Assembly: GCA_910588825.1 (NCBI GenBank) | Contig: CAJURF010000010.1 | Coordinates: 45,534-68,145 of the forward strand | DNA: 22,612 nt | Reading direction: 5' to 3' | Origin: an uncultured Lachnospiraceae bacterium | Lineage (GTDB): Bacteria > Bacillota > Clostridia > Lachnospirales > Lachnospiraceae | Shown here: in pieces, positions 1 to 7,160 of the stretch | How the letters are laid out: every line of letters begins with the position of its first letter | Position numbering within the stretch: position 1 is the first letter of the stretch | The notes under the pieces: model-generated | The model's input: only the letters and a program-made list of their open reading frames with translations | Database searches by the model: none | Told to the model about the DNA's origin: nothing | Position numbers and translations under genes: made by a program

Positions 1-2
1 GC

Positions 3-1205
3 GCGGAGATTTTGTACAGACCCTTTCAGACATTGAGCCCGGGGGAGCGGACGAAAGTGCTGCTGGCAGTTTTATTTTCAGGGGAAAATGATTTTCTGCT
101 GATTGATGAGCCCACCAATCACCTGGACCAGGAATCCAGGGAACATGTGAAGAACTACCTGGCGGCTAAAAAAGGGTTTATTCTTGTTTCTCATGACAGG
201 GACCTGCTGGACGCCTGTATTGACCATGTGCTGGTATTGAACCGGCAGACCATTGAAGTGCAGAGCGGAAACTTCTCCAGCTGGTGGGAGAATAAGCGCC
301 GCAAAGACCAGTTTGCAGAGGCGGAAAATGAAAAACATCTCAGGGAAATTGGAAAGTTGAAACAGGCGGCCCGCCGTGCGTCAGGGTGGGCAGATAAAAA
401 CGAGAGTACAAAGATCGGGTATGACCCTGTTAAGCAGCACGACAGGGGCGGGGGGACACGGCCTTATATCGGGGCAAAGACTAAGAAAATGCAGAGCCGG
501 GTGACCCAGTTCAGGAGACGGATGGAACGGGAAATTCAGGATAAAAAGGGCCTTCTGGCAGACCTGGAAAAACCGGCAGATTTGAAATTGGTGAAATTGG
601 AGCATCATAAAAAGACTCTGGTGGATGTGAGAGATTATCAGCTACAGTTTGAGGATGGGGAGAAGCCTCTATTTACAGGGCTGACGTTTCACATTGAACA
701 GGGAGAACGGGTAGTACTGCATGGGGGAAACGGGTGCGGCAAGTCCACGCTTATCAAAATGATTCTGCAGAAAGCGGGGGCTGGAAGTTTTGGCCTGCCT
801 GTGCGGGAAACGGGTGTCTGTGAGACTGCCTCCGGGCTGGTCATCTCCTATGTGGACCAGGATACATCCATGTTAAGCGGCACAATTTCTGAATTCTGCA
901 GGATGAGGAATTTGGAGGAGAGTCTGTTCTGTGCAGTCTTAAGACAGCTGGATATGGAACGTGTGCAGTTTTCAAAGAATTTGGAAGATTATTCAGAAGG
1001 CCAGAAGAAGAAGGTGCTGATTGCAGCAAGCCTGCTCACTCCGGCACATTTGTATGTGTGGGATGAACCGCTGAATTATATTGATGTATTTTCAAGGATG
1101 CAGATTGAAAAACTGCTTCTGGATTACCAGCCTGCCATGCTGTTTGTGGAACATGATATCCGATTCCGGGAGAAAATTGCAGAGAAGACCATTGTACTTT
1201 CCTGA
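3..1205 (+). CDS. ABC-F ribosomal protection ATPase, Lsa-like (5' partial)
   Basis: The reading frame is open from the window edge, so the N-terminus, including the first Walker A, lies upstream. What remains starts just before the first ABC signature (TLSPGERTK), followed by Walker B/D-loop IDEPTNHLD and the switch His in ILVSHDR. A basic, charged interdomain linker follows (about residues 95-205). The second ATPase domain has Walker A GGNGCGKST, a degenerate signature YSEGQKKK and Walker B VWDEPLNYID. There are no membrane segments, as expected for ABC-F proteins, which bind the ribosomal E site rather than transport. The wording of the first half (YRPF-TLS-GE, EVQSGNFSSW) resembles Lsa/VmlR-type factors that protect against lincosamides, streptogramin A and pleuromutilins. 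That drug range is inferred from the family. The second-domain signature and IDEPLNYID deviate from textbook motifs, as is common in this group. Confidence 0.88.
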   Translation, partial: AEILYRPFQTLSPGERTKVLLAVLFSGENDFLLIDEPTNHLDQESREHVKNYLAAKKGFILVSHDRDLLDACIDHVLVLNRQTIEVQSGNFSSWWENKRRKDQFAEAENEKHLREIGKLKQAARRASGWADKNESTKIGYDPVKQHDRGGGTRPYIGAKTKKMQSRVTQFRRRMEREIQDKKGLLADLEKPADLKLVKLEHHKKTLVDVRDYQLQFEDGEKPLFTGLTFHIEQGERVVLHGGNGCGKSTLIKMILQKAGAGSFGLPVRETGVCETASGLVISYVDQDTSMLSGTISEFCRMRNLEESLFCAVLRQLDMERVQFSKNLEDYSEGQKKKVLIAASLLTPAHLYVWDEPLNYIDVFSRMQIEKLLLDYQPAMLFVEHDIRFREKIAEKTIVLS

Positions 1206-1235
1206 CCACTGAGGGACTGCTTTCAGACATTACGA

Positions 1236-1406
1236 GTTTCGTAGATACTCGGATACTAAGCGCCTGATATTTGTGTCAGTGCAAGGCGGCTGAATGAGGC
1301 GATACCCTCGCTTCGCTGGGGCAGACCCTGCGGTGGCATCTTCGATGGAAGCCAACGTCGCAATGGCGCAAATAGCGGGTGCTTAGTGTTTGAGTATCTA
1401 TGAAAT
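1236..1406 (+). other. Structured intergenic element closed by a 29-bp stem
   Basis: This fills the roughly 200-base gap between the ABC-F gene and the convergent permease. Bases 1236-1264 pair without interruption with 1378-1406. Six of the 29 pairs are G-U wobbles when read as + strand RNA, and there are no true mismatches. As - strand RNA the same positions would be A-C mismatches, so structure appears conserved on the + strand. The interior (1265-1377) holds small hairpins: CTGA/TCAG at 1264-1279, GCAG/CTGC at 1321-1331 and CTTC/GAAG near 1340-1351. There is no ORF and no U-run, so it is not a simple terminator. It could be an uncharacterised structured RNA, a REP/MITE-like dispersed repeat, or the 3' UTR structure of the ABC-F transcript. 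I do not recognise a named RNA family. Confidence 0.6.
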
Positions 1407-1412
1407 GGTGTA

Positions 1413-2753
1413 CTAGTTTTCTATGCTTTTCACTTCCATATCTTTTGGCAGCACAAGATTTAAAAACATGGAGAGGACAAATACCACTGCCACCACATTT
1501 TCTGAAAATACTGACTGGACAATTGCCGGGGCTGTTTTCCAGATAAGGATCTCACTGGCACTGGTAAATCCAATTCCAATGGATAGGGACAGTGCCGTAA
1601 TGGTTATGTTTCTCTGGGTGTATCCGCATTTGGAGATCATCTGTATTCCGGAAGTCAGGATGGTTCCAAACATCATGATAGTACATCCGCCCAGGACGGA
1701 TTCCGGGAGGGATGAGAAGAAGTTCCCCACCGGCGGAAGGAGACCGGCGAGAATCATGCAAAGTGCACCGGTCATAATCGTAAAGCGGTTTACTACCTTC
1801 GTCATGGCCACCAATCCCACATTCTGGGAGAAGGATGTTACAGGAGGACAGCCGAAGATAGCGGAAATCGTGGAAGAATATCCGTCGCAGGCCAGCGAGC
1901 CTGAGATTTCTCTGCTCTCTATTTCCCGGTTTAGTCCTCCTGCGGCCAGCGCGGAGGTATCGCCAATGGTCTCGGCGGCAGACACAAGGAATATAATACA
2001 TGCAGAAATGATTGCTCCTGCATGAAATTCCGGCATGTATGGCATGAATTTTGGCAGGGAGATGAAGCCTCCTGACAGAATCAGGCTCAAATCCACTTTT
2101 CCAAGAAATATTGCCAGTATGTAACCGGCGATTAGTCCCACCAGTACAGATAATTGTTTGAGATATCCCTTTGCCAGGATATTCCACAGGAGACAGACCA
2201 TTAGTGTAACCAGACCCAGGATCAGATTCGGAGCTGAGCCGAAGTCATCGCTGTAACCGCCGCCAAAGGATCTGGCGCCTACTGTGAAAAGAGAATACCC
2301 GATTGCCGTCACCACAGATGCCGAGACAATAGGCGGAATGAGTCTTCCCCAGTTTTTAATCAGCAGGCCCAGGGTTCCCTCGAACAGCCCGCCGATGAGT
2401 ACGGCCCCGATTACTGCGGGATATCCGTAATTGGCTGAGACGGTGCTAAGGACAGCCACAAATGTGAAACTGACCCCCATGACAATGGGAAGTCCGGAGC
2501 CGATTTTCCAAATGGGGTACAATTGTATCAGCGTTGCGATTCCAGCCACAAACATTGCATTTTGAAGCAGAACCGCTATCTGTGCCTGGCTCATGGCAGG
2601 CTGTGCAGCGCCTGCGATAATGGTGATGGGCGTAAGATTCGCAACAAACATTGCCAGGATATGCTGCAGGCCGAATGGGACAGCCTTTCCGATAGGAACC
2701 CGGCCGTTCAGCTGGTAAATGTTTTGAATGCTGTATCCTTCTTTTGTGTTCAT
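1413..2753 (-). CDS. NCS2-family purine (uracil-xanthine type) permease
   Basis: A 446-residue polytopic membrane protein of the nucleobase:cation symporter-2 (NAT/UraA) family, with about 12-14 hydrophobic segments. The family signature is visible as QNVGLVAMTKV (about residues 308-318). The upstream SFTFVAV stretch and the acidic AAETIGDTSALAAGG segment are also family features that line the substrate site. QNVG with a Thr/Lys ending resembles bacterial xanthine/urate carriers more than uracil carriers, so proton-coupled xanthine uptake is the likely role. Substrate is inferred. The ATG at 2753 is preceded by a clear GGGAGG site, and a promoter lies close upstream. The short leader leaves no room for a purine riboswitch. 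It is a single gene, divergent from the DNA glycosylase and convergent with the ABC-F gene. Confidence 0.9.
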   Translation of the reverse strand: MNTKEGYSIQNIYQLNGRVPIGKAVPFGLQHILAMFVANLTPITIIAGAAQPAMSQAQIAVLLQNAMFVAGIATLIQLYPIWKIGSGLPIVMGVSFTFVAVLSTVSANYGYPAVIGAVLIGGLFEGTLGLLIKNWGRLIPPIVSASVVTAIGYSLFTVGARSFGGGYSDDFGSAPNLILGLVTLMVCLLWNILAKGYLKQLSVLVGLIAGYILAIFLGKVDLSLILSGGFISLPKFMPYMPEFHAGAIISACIIFLVSAAETIGDTSALAAGGLNREIESREISGSLACDGYSSTISAIFGCPPVTSFSQNVGLVAMTKVVNRFTIMTGALCMILAGLLPPVGNFFSSLPESVLGGCTIMMFGTILTSGIQMISKCGYTQRNITITALSLSIGIGFTSASEILIWKTAPAIVQSVFSENVVAVVFVLSMFLNLVLPKDMEVKSIEN

Positions 2754-2791
2754 ATTTTCCTCCCTTTGTGTTTTTGCGTTGCTCTGGATAA

Positions 2792-2821
2792 ATTATACTA
2801 CAAAAGCCGGGATAATGACAG
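2792..2821 (-). promoter_or_regulatory. Sigma-A-type promoter of the purine permease gene
   Basis: Read on the - strand, CTGTCA (2821-2816) is followed after 18 bases by a perfect TATAAT (2797-2792). The predicted start near 2785 gives a leader of about 30 bases carrying the GGGAGG ribosome binding site. The 102-base intergenic gap must also hold the divergent glycosylase promoter. A TATACT-like box at 2794-2799 on the + strand overlaps this -10, but I see no convincing -35 for it. Confidence 0.65.
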
Positions 2822-2855
2822 CAGATAATTTTTGGAGAATGGAGTAAAATGAAAA

Positions 2856-3413
2856 ATGGAATGGAAAGATGGAAAGACAAGGTGCAGATGGGCGAATCCG
2901 AAGAATGATGATTATTTGCGATATCACGATGAGGAATGGGGAATTCCTGTCTATGATGACCATAAATTATTTGAAATGTTGATTTTGGAGTGCTTTCAGG
3001 CGGGACTGTCCTGGGAATGTGTACTGAATAAGCGGGAGGCGTTTTGGCAGGCGTTTGACGGGTTTGACCTGGAGAAAGTGTGCGCCTACGATGAGGATAA
3101 AATAAATGAACTCCGTGAGAATCCAGGAATTATCCGAAACCGTCTGAAAATCCGCGCCGCGGTCAATAATGCCCGTGTATTCCGGGAGATACAGGGAGAA
3201 TTTGGAAGCTTCTCGAATTATATCTGGCAATGGACAGAAAATCAGGTTATTTATGAAAAAGATGAGGTCAGTTCTCCGCTGTCTGATAAGGTATCGAAAG
3301 ACTTGAAAAAGCGCGGGATGAAATTTGTGGGGACGGTGATTATCTATTCCTACATGCAGGCGGTGGGGGTGATTTATTCCCACGAGGATGGGTGTTTTTT
3401 GGAGCATAGGTGA
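2856..3413 (+). CDS. tag: DNA-3-methyladenine glycosylase I
   Basis: A 185-residue protein of usual Tag length. It excises 3-methyladenine from alkylated DNA in base excision repair. Family landmarks are all present: zinc-binding Cys10 (RCRWAN), His24 (RYHDEEWG), His176 and Cys180 (SHEDGC); the catalytic Glu45 in LILECFQAGLSWE; the KREAFW stretch; and KRGMKFVGTVIIYSYMQAVG near the C-terminus. The ATG at 2856 is chosen because it gives the normal N-terminus four residues before the conserved zinc region. GGAG at 2841-2844 is a moderate ribosome binding site. ATGs at 2849 and 2861 are in another frame. It is monocistronic, divergent from the permease. A gap of about 60 bases separates its stop from the promoter of the next operon, and no strong terminator is visible there. 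Confidence 0.95.
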   Translation: MEWKDGKTRCRWANPKNDDYLRYHDEEWGIPVYDDHKLFEMLILECFQAGLSWECVLNKREAFWQAFDGFDLEKVCAYDEDKINELRENPGIIRNRLKIRAAVNNARVFREIQGEFGSFSNYIWQWTENQVIYEKDEVSSPLSDKVSKDLKKRGMKFVGTVIIYSYMQAVGVIYSHEDGCFLEHR

Positions 3414-3474
3414 GAAGCATTCTTTATGTAAATTTTTTAGCTGTTTATTTGTATTGGTATACTACTTCATATTA

Positions 3475-3503
3475 TTGACGGATTTCCAATGAAATCGTAT
3501 AAT
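3475..3503 (+). promoter_or_regulatory. Promoter of the Panacea/PemK-like pair
   Basis: TTGACG (3475-3480), a 17-base spacer and a perfect TATAAT (3498-3503). Transcription should begin near 3510. This matters for the start of the next gene: an in-frame ATG at 3489 lies upstream of the -10 and cannot be in the message from this promoter. Confidence 0.75.
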
Positions 3504-3548
3504 GAAAGCAGAATAGAAGTGAAATTGGCAAAAAGGAGGGATTTGTCG

Positions 3549-4046
3549 ATGATGAAAAATATTGACGTTGCGAGATATTTCCTGAACCAGGATAAGAGCG
3601 GAGAGATTTTCAATAAGGAGCTTAGAAAGCAGAATGGAAGGATGTTTTACGAAGGGAATGCACGGCTGAATAAGTATATGCATCTGGCACAAAACATCTA
3701 TATTGCCAAATATGGCATTCCATTGATGGATTCTGTATTTTACGCATATGACAATGGAGCCGTTGACCCAGAAGTGCAGAAAAACTATTCTGTTTTGTTA
3801 GAGCGCAAAAACGAAAGTGTTAATGTACCTGCGAGGGAAGAAAAATTCCTGACAGGGATATTCAAAGCGTTCCGCAATGCTTCGCTGGATGAATTGATTG
3901 AAATGTCACATGAGGACTCCGAGTGGCTGGATAAGCACAGCTTTTATAAAAAAGAAGACCAGAGGATGGATTCCATGGAGCGTGTGGAAGAGTATAGGGC
4001 GCAGTATGCGGATATGATAAAGGTTTTGGAAAGGATGGGTGCATGA
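3549..4046 (+). CDS. Panacea/SocA-like (DUF4065) antitoxin-type protein
   Basis: A 165-residue soluble protein. The core LNKYMHLAQNIYIAKYGIPL followed by DSVFYAYDNGAVDPEVQKNY matches the Panacea (DUF4065, SocA) pattern of a 'Y-Q-Y-A-YG' helix followed by 'A--GPV-P-V---Y'. The later SLDELIEMSHEDSEWLDK matches the family's 'sH-d--W' region. Panacea proteins are known as versatile antitoxins that pair with unrelated toxins. The start at 3549 (or the adjacent ATG at 3552) is preferred because AAAGGAGGG at 3532-3540 is ideally spaced. The longer ORF from 3489 overlaps the promoter's -10 box. The gene ends in a 4-base ATGA overlap with its downstream partner, implying translational coupling. Antitoxin function is inferred from family and arrangement. 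A phage-related or SocA-type adaptor role is the alternative. Confidence 0.8.
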   Translation: MMKNIDVARYFLNQDKSGEIFNKELRKQNGRMFYEGNARLNKYMHLAQNIYIAKYGIPLMDSVFYAYDNGAVDPEVQKNYSVLLERKNESVNVPAREEKFLTGIFKAFRNASLDELIEMSHEDSEWLDKHSFYKKEDQRMDSMERVEEYRAQYADMIKVLERMGA

Positions 4047-4477
4047 GCGGTTTAGAAGTGGGGCAGGTGATTGTGGCAAAAATCAGATTTAATAATTCCG
4101 GCCTAAAATCATCTGCAAGGCACCCATACTTGATAGTTGGCATTGATGAAGGGCTTAGAACAATCGAAATCGCTCAGCTTGATTCCCTGGAAGGAAAAGA
4201 GTATAAAGCGGCAATGAAAAGTAATAAAGTTATTTATTGCGATGAGCCCATTGAAACAGTGATTGATAAAGACAGCTATATACAGTTAGACAATACATTT
4301 CTCGTGGAATTGTATGGAGATTTAACCAGATACAGAAGGCAGATAGACAAACTGAGCGAAGATAAACTGAATGATGTGCTAAAATCCTATCAGTCCTATC
4401 ATGAAAACCATCATATTGATGAGAATAAGCAGGTTTATATGGGGAAGGAAGAATTTGAAAGTCTGCAGAATACATAA
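4043..4477 (+). CDS. Probable PemK/MazF-like toxin partner
   Basis: A 144-residue soluble protein overlapping the antitoxin stop by ATGA (4043-4046). The N-terminal part GLEVGQVIVAKIRF...SSARHPYLIVGIDEGLRTIEIAQLDS has the layout of the PemK/MazF SH3-like barrel: a G-[DQ]-[IV] opening strand, then a [RH]P-[YV]-[LV]-[IV]-V strand, then a short loop and strand. Later SYIQLDNTFLVEL and the terminal helix QIDKLSEDKLNDVLKSY also suit that fold. MazF/PemK enzymes are usually mRNA endonucleases, but I cannot confirm catalytic residues by eye, so the activity is inferred. Cognate pairing with the Panacea protein is supported by overlap and a shared promoter. If it is not a nuclease, it may be a fold relative used only for binding. 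Confidence 0.6.
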   Translation: MSGLEVGQVIVAKIRFNNSGLKSSARHPYLIVGIDEGLRTIEIAQLDSLEGKEYKAAMKSNKVIYCDEPIETVIDKDSYIQLDNTFLVELYGDLTRYRRQIDKLSEDKLNDVLKSYQSYHENHHIDENKQVYMGKEEFESLQNT

Positions 4478-4581
4478 TCGGTGCGTCGGCATATCACATA
4501 TCATATGCCTGAATATTCTATAATTTAACAAAAATCCACATATATAGACACGCAGATTTGGAGTAGAAAAGGGAAAATAAT

Positions 4582-4613
4582 AAAGCCGTTCCTGTTACAG
4601 CAGGGGCGGCTTT
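4582..4613 (+). terminator. Hairpin terminator after the toxin-antitoxin pair
   Basis: A 13-bp stem (4582-4594 with 4601-4613) with two G-U wobbles and a 6-base loop. It is flanked by an A-rich tract upstream and TTTAATT at its 3' foot. The U-run is short, but the - strand side continues into TTATTATTTT, so it may work in both directions. The 234-base gap 4478-4711 also holds a weaker hairpin at 4488-4509 (GGCATAT/ATATGCC) just after the toxin stop, and the next operon's promoter. Confidence 0.65.
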
Positions 4614-4646
4614 AATTGTGCATCATTTTCCATGCGTTTCTCTATC

Positions 4647-4675
4647 TTGTCAGAAAGCGATATGTGTCGTATAAT
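4647..4675 (+). promoter_or_regulatory. Promoter of the VWA/TelA operon
   Basis: TTGTCA (4647-4652), a 17-base spacer and a perfect TATAAT (4670-4675). It lies 36 bases before the first start codon and just after the upstream hairpin, so the three-gene operon is an independent unit. Confidence 0.75.
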
Positions 4676-4711
4676 GTAGAATAGCAAAGCATACAACAGG
4701 CAGGAGGAGAT

Positions 4712-5446
4712 GTGTTGAAAAGGTATCTGAAACTGGCCGCTGCAGACCTGTGCATTGCGGCGTCAGCAGTGGTTCTGTATTCGCCGGGCCTGGTAAATCT
4801 GCGGTTATCCGATTACAGTATATTCCGTGCAGGAATGTCCATCATTGCGGCGGTTATTTTAATTACCCTCTTTTTTGTAATTAATATCAGGCTTTTGAAG
4901 GAGCCGGAGCAAAAACCCATTATGCTGGAGGATGTGCCGGATCTGGAGAGAGCCAAAGATATTCTGCAGGATTACTGCAAAGGCAGATATTTCGGAAGTC
5001 TGGCAAAAACCGCATCAGAACAGCTTGACCGTATCTTAAAATGCAGACAGCGGCTGTCAGTGATACTTGAACAGAAATTTACAAGGGGCACCATGAGCTG
5101 GGATAAATTTAACAGCACAGTGTCAGCAGCGGAATCATCTGCCATTAAAAATGTTGTGGCCATGGCCAATCGAATGTGCGTTTTTGATGAGAAAGAATAT
5201 GCAAGATTACAGAATTACCGGGAAGATGATATTCCCGATGACATTCAGGAAGAACAGCTCCGGCTGTATCAGAAGAATCTTGAAGCAATCCGCTGGACAA
5301 TCGCCCTCAATGAAAAAATCCTGTTGAAACTGGATGCTCTGGCAATGGAACTATCTTCCTCGGCCTCCAGAAGCGATGCAGACTGGAACCATGAACTGGT
5401 CAGTGAGATTGAGAGACTTACTGAGGAAACCAGATATTATGATTAG
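4712..5446 (+). CDS. Two-TM membrane protein, first gene of TelA operon (XpaC-like position)
   Basis: A 244-residue protein with two hydrophobic segments at about residues 8-28 and 37-60. The remainder is a charged, mostly helical cytoplasmic domain (about 65-244). I do not recognise a firm family. Its place beside TelA and its topology (two N-terminal membrane helices plus helical tail) resemble XpaC, which neighbours the TelA homologue in Bacillus, but I cannot claim sequence homology. Start codon: AGGAGG at 4702-4707 is followed by GTG at 4712 (4-base spacing) and TTG at 4715 (7-base spacing). Either may be used, changing the protein by one residue. The ATG at 4710 is out of frame and stops at once. 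The next gene begins 18 bases after the stop. A likely role is as membrane partner of the VWA and TelA proteins. Confidence 0.7.
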   Translation: MLKRYLKLAAADLCIAASAVVLYSPGLVNLRLSDYSIFRAGMSIIAAVILITLFFVINIRLLKEPEQKPIMLEDVPDLERAKDILQDYCKGRYFGSLAKTASEQLDRILKCRQRLSVILEQKFTRGTMSWDKFNSTVSAAESSAIKNVVAMANRMCVFDEKEYARLQNYREDDIPDDIQEEQLRLYQKNLEAIRWTIALNEKILLKLDALAMELSSSASRSDADWNHELVSEIERLTEETRYYD

Positions 5447-5464
5447 AATTTGGAGGAACAATCT

Positions 5465-7150
5465 ATGAACAAGAAAATTTTTGGGATTTTAATGGTTGTC
5501 ATGATTCTGGTGTGCGCCGCAGTATTTGGCGGTATCTATATGACCCGCCATATTGGAAAATCGGAAAAAGTGGTATCGAAAGAAAGCGCAGAAAAACGTC
5601 TGGCGAAAATGGTGGACAAGATTAATCCCCAGACAGGCACTCCTGCTAAATCCCCCATTGAGTACGACGAGACAGAGGATGAGGCGGATGAACTGCCGGA
5701 TATTGATACCTGTCCCATTCAAGTAAGGGCTTCTTCCAAATTATATGCGGAGATTTATTCTTCTCCCGAGAAAGCGGGCAGTGGAACAGATGGATGGCTC
5801 TGTGAGATGGCAGAGGGTTTTAACAGCCAGGGACATAAAGTGGGAACAGAGACAGTCTCTGTGCAGATTCGAAAGGTCAACAGCGGACAGGCACTTGATT
5901 ACATTGCCACAGGAAAGGCTGTACCGGAGGGATTTGCCCCCTCCAGTATGCTGTGGGCAGATATGCTCAGTGCAAAAGGAACCCCTGTGGAGATTATTTC
6001 TGAAAGGCTGTCAGGCAATGTGGCGGGAATCCTGCTCTCCAATGACACCTATGACCAGATTGTAGAAAAGTATGGGAGTGTAGACTTAAAAGCCATTACA
6101 GAAGCCACAGAGGCAGGGGAATTTGCCATGGGGTATACCAATCCCTTTGCCAGCAGCGCAGGACTGAATTTTCTCATCTGTACACTGGAGAGGTATGACC
6201 TGGAAAATCCGCTGTCTGAGGAGGCAAAGGCAGGTTTCCAGAAATTCCAGAGGAATGTGCCCTTTGTGGCTTTGACTACCATGCAGATGCGAGAAGCAGC
6301 AGAGCGCGGCACTTTGGATGGTTTTATCATGGAATACCAGTCTTATATCAATGATGCCATGTTGTCCGGGAATTACAAATTTACTCCTTATGGATATCGT
6401 CATGATAACCCGCTGGTAAGTGTAGAATCTGCCAGTCCGGAGAAAAAGGAAATTCTTCGTCTCTTTGCCGAATACTGTACCTCAGACGCGGCAAAGGCCA
6501 AAGCAGACGAATACGGTTTTAACGGAATGGATGACTATGTCTGCGAATACGAGCCTGTTTCCGGTGATATTCTGACAGCGGCCCAGAAGCTTTATAAGAC
6601 AAACAAAGATAGTGGAAGGCCGGTGGTGGGTGTGTTTGTGACCGATATTTCCGGCAGTATGGACGGGGAACCGCTGGCAGCCCTTCAGACTTCTCTGGTT
6701 AACAGTATGAAATACATCAATCCCGAGAACCATATTGGGATTGTCAGTTATGCGGATGATGTGACGGTAGAACTTCCCATTGGAGAGTTTGACCTGGAAC
6801 AGCAGACATATTTTAAGGGAACCGTGGAAAACCTATACGCTGCCGGCGGCACGGCAACCTTTGACGCCATCTGTGTGGCGCTGGATATGATCAAAAAGAA
6901 GATGGAGGAGTATCCGGACGCAAAGCCCATGTTGTTTGTATTAAGTGATGGGGTAACCAACGTGGGTTACAATCTGAACGATGTCAGGGATGTGCTGAGC
7001 GGATTGAAAATTCCTGTGTATACCATCGGTTACAATGCCGATCTGGCGGCACTGCAAAGCATCAGTTCGGTAAATGAGGCGGCAAGCATTGACGCCTCCA
7101 CAGCCGATGTGGTTTATCAGCTGAAGACATTGTTTAACGCAAATATGTAG
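5465..7150 (+). CDS. Membrane-anchored substrate-binding-like + VWA domain protein
   Basis: A 561-residue protein. Residues about 5-27 form an N-terminal membrane anchor with basic residues on the inner side. The VC at the end of this helix is not a good lipobox. An acidic linker (about 40-75, rich in E/D) follows, then a periplasmic-binding-protein-like region (about 75-365: IQVRASSKLYAEIYSSPEK, GFAPSSMLWADML, GYTNPFASSAG). A C-terminal von Willebrand A domain (about 385-561) has a complete MIDAS: D394-I-S396-G-S398, the Thr in AGGTATFDA and the Asp in VLSDGVTN. It probably acts outside the membrane as a metal-dependent adhesion or scaffold module joined to a ligand sensor. The start at 5465 is chosen for GGAGG at 5452-5456. 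A TTG at 5450 would precede that site. The ligand is unknown. Confidence 0.85.
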   Translation: MNKKIFGILMVVMILVCAAVFGGIYMTRHIGKSEKVVSKESAEKRLAKMVDKINPQTGTPAKSPIEYDETEDEADELPDIDTCPIQVRASSKLYAEIYSSPEKAGSGTDGWLCEMAEGFNSQGHKVGTETVSVQIRKVNSGQALDYIATGKAVPEGFAPSSMLWADMLSAKGTPVEIISERLSGNVAGILLSNDTYDQIVEKYGSVDLKAITEATEAGEFAMGYTNPFASSAGLNFLICTLERYDLENPLSEEAKAGFQKFQRNVPFVALTTMQMREAAERGTLDGFIMEYQSYINDAMLSGNYKFTPYGYRHDNPLVSVESASPEKKEILRLFAEYCTSDAAKAKADEYGFNGMDDYVCEYEPVSGDILTAAQKLYKTNKDSGRPVVGVFVTDISGSMDGEPLAALQTSLVNSMKYINPENHIGIVSYADDVTVELPIGEFDLEQQTYFKGTVENLYAAGGTATFDAICVALDMIKKKMEEYPDAKPMLFVLSDGVTNVGYNLNDVRDVLSGLKIPVYTIGYNADLAALQSISSVNEAASIDASTADVVYQLKTLFNANM

Positions 7151-7160
7151 GAGAGATGAT

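Noticed and set aside
1206..1412. Rho-independent terminator for the ABC-F gene
   Set aside because: The closing stem is long and the loop is over 110 bases, with no U-run, so it does not fit a simple intrinsic terminator.
1552..2187. 211-residue open frame on the - strand inside the permease gene
   Set aside because: It is a shadow frame of the NCS2 permease, rich in Arg/His/Cys with no recognisable motif, while the permease frame carries the family signature and ribosome binding site.
2754..2791. Purine riboswitch in the permease leader
   Set aside because: The leader from the predicted start is only about 30 bases, too short for a purine aptamer.
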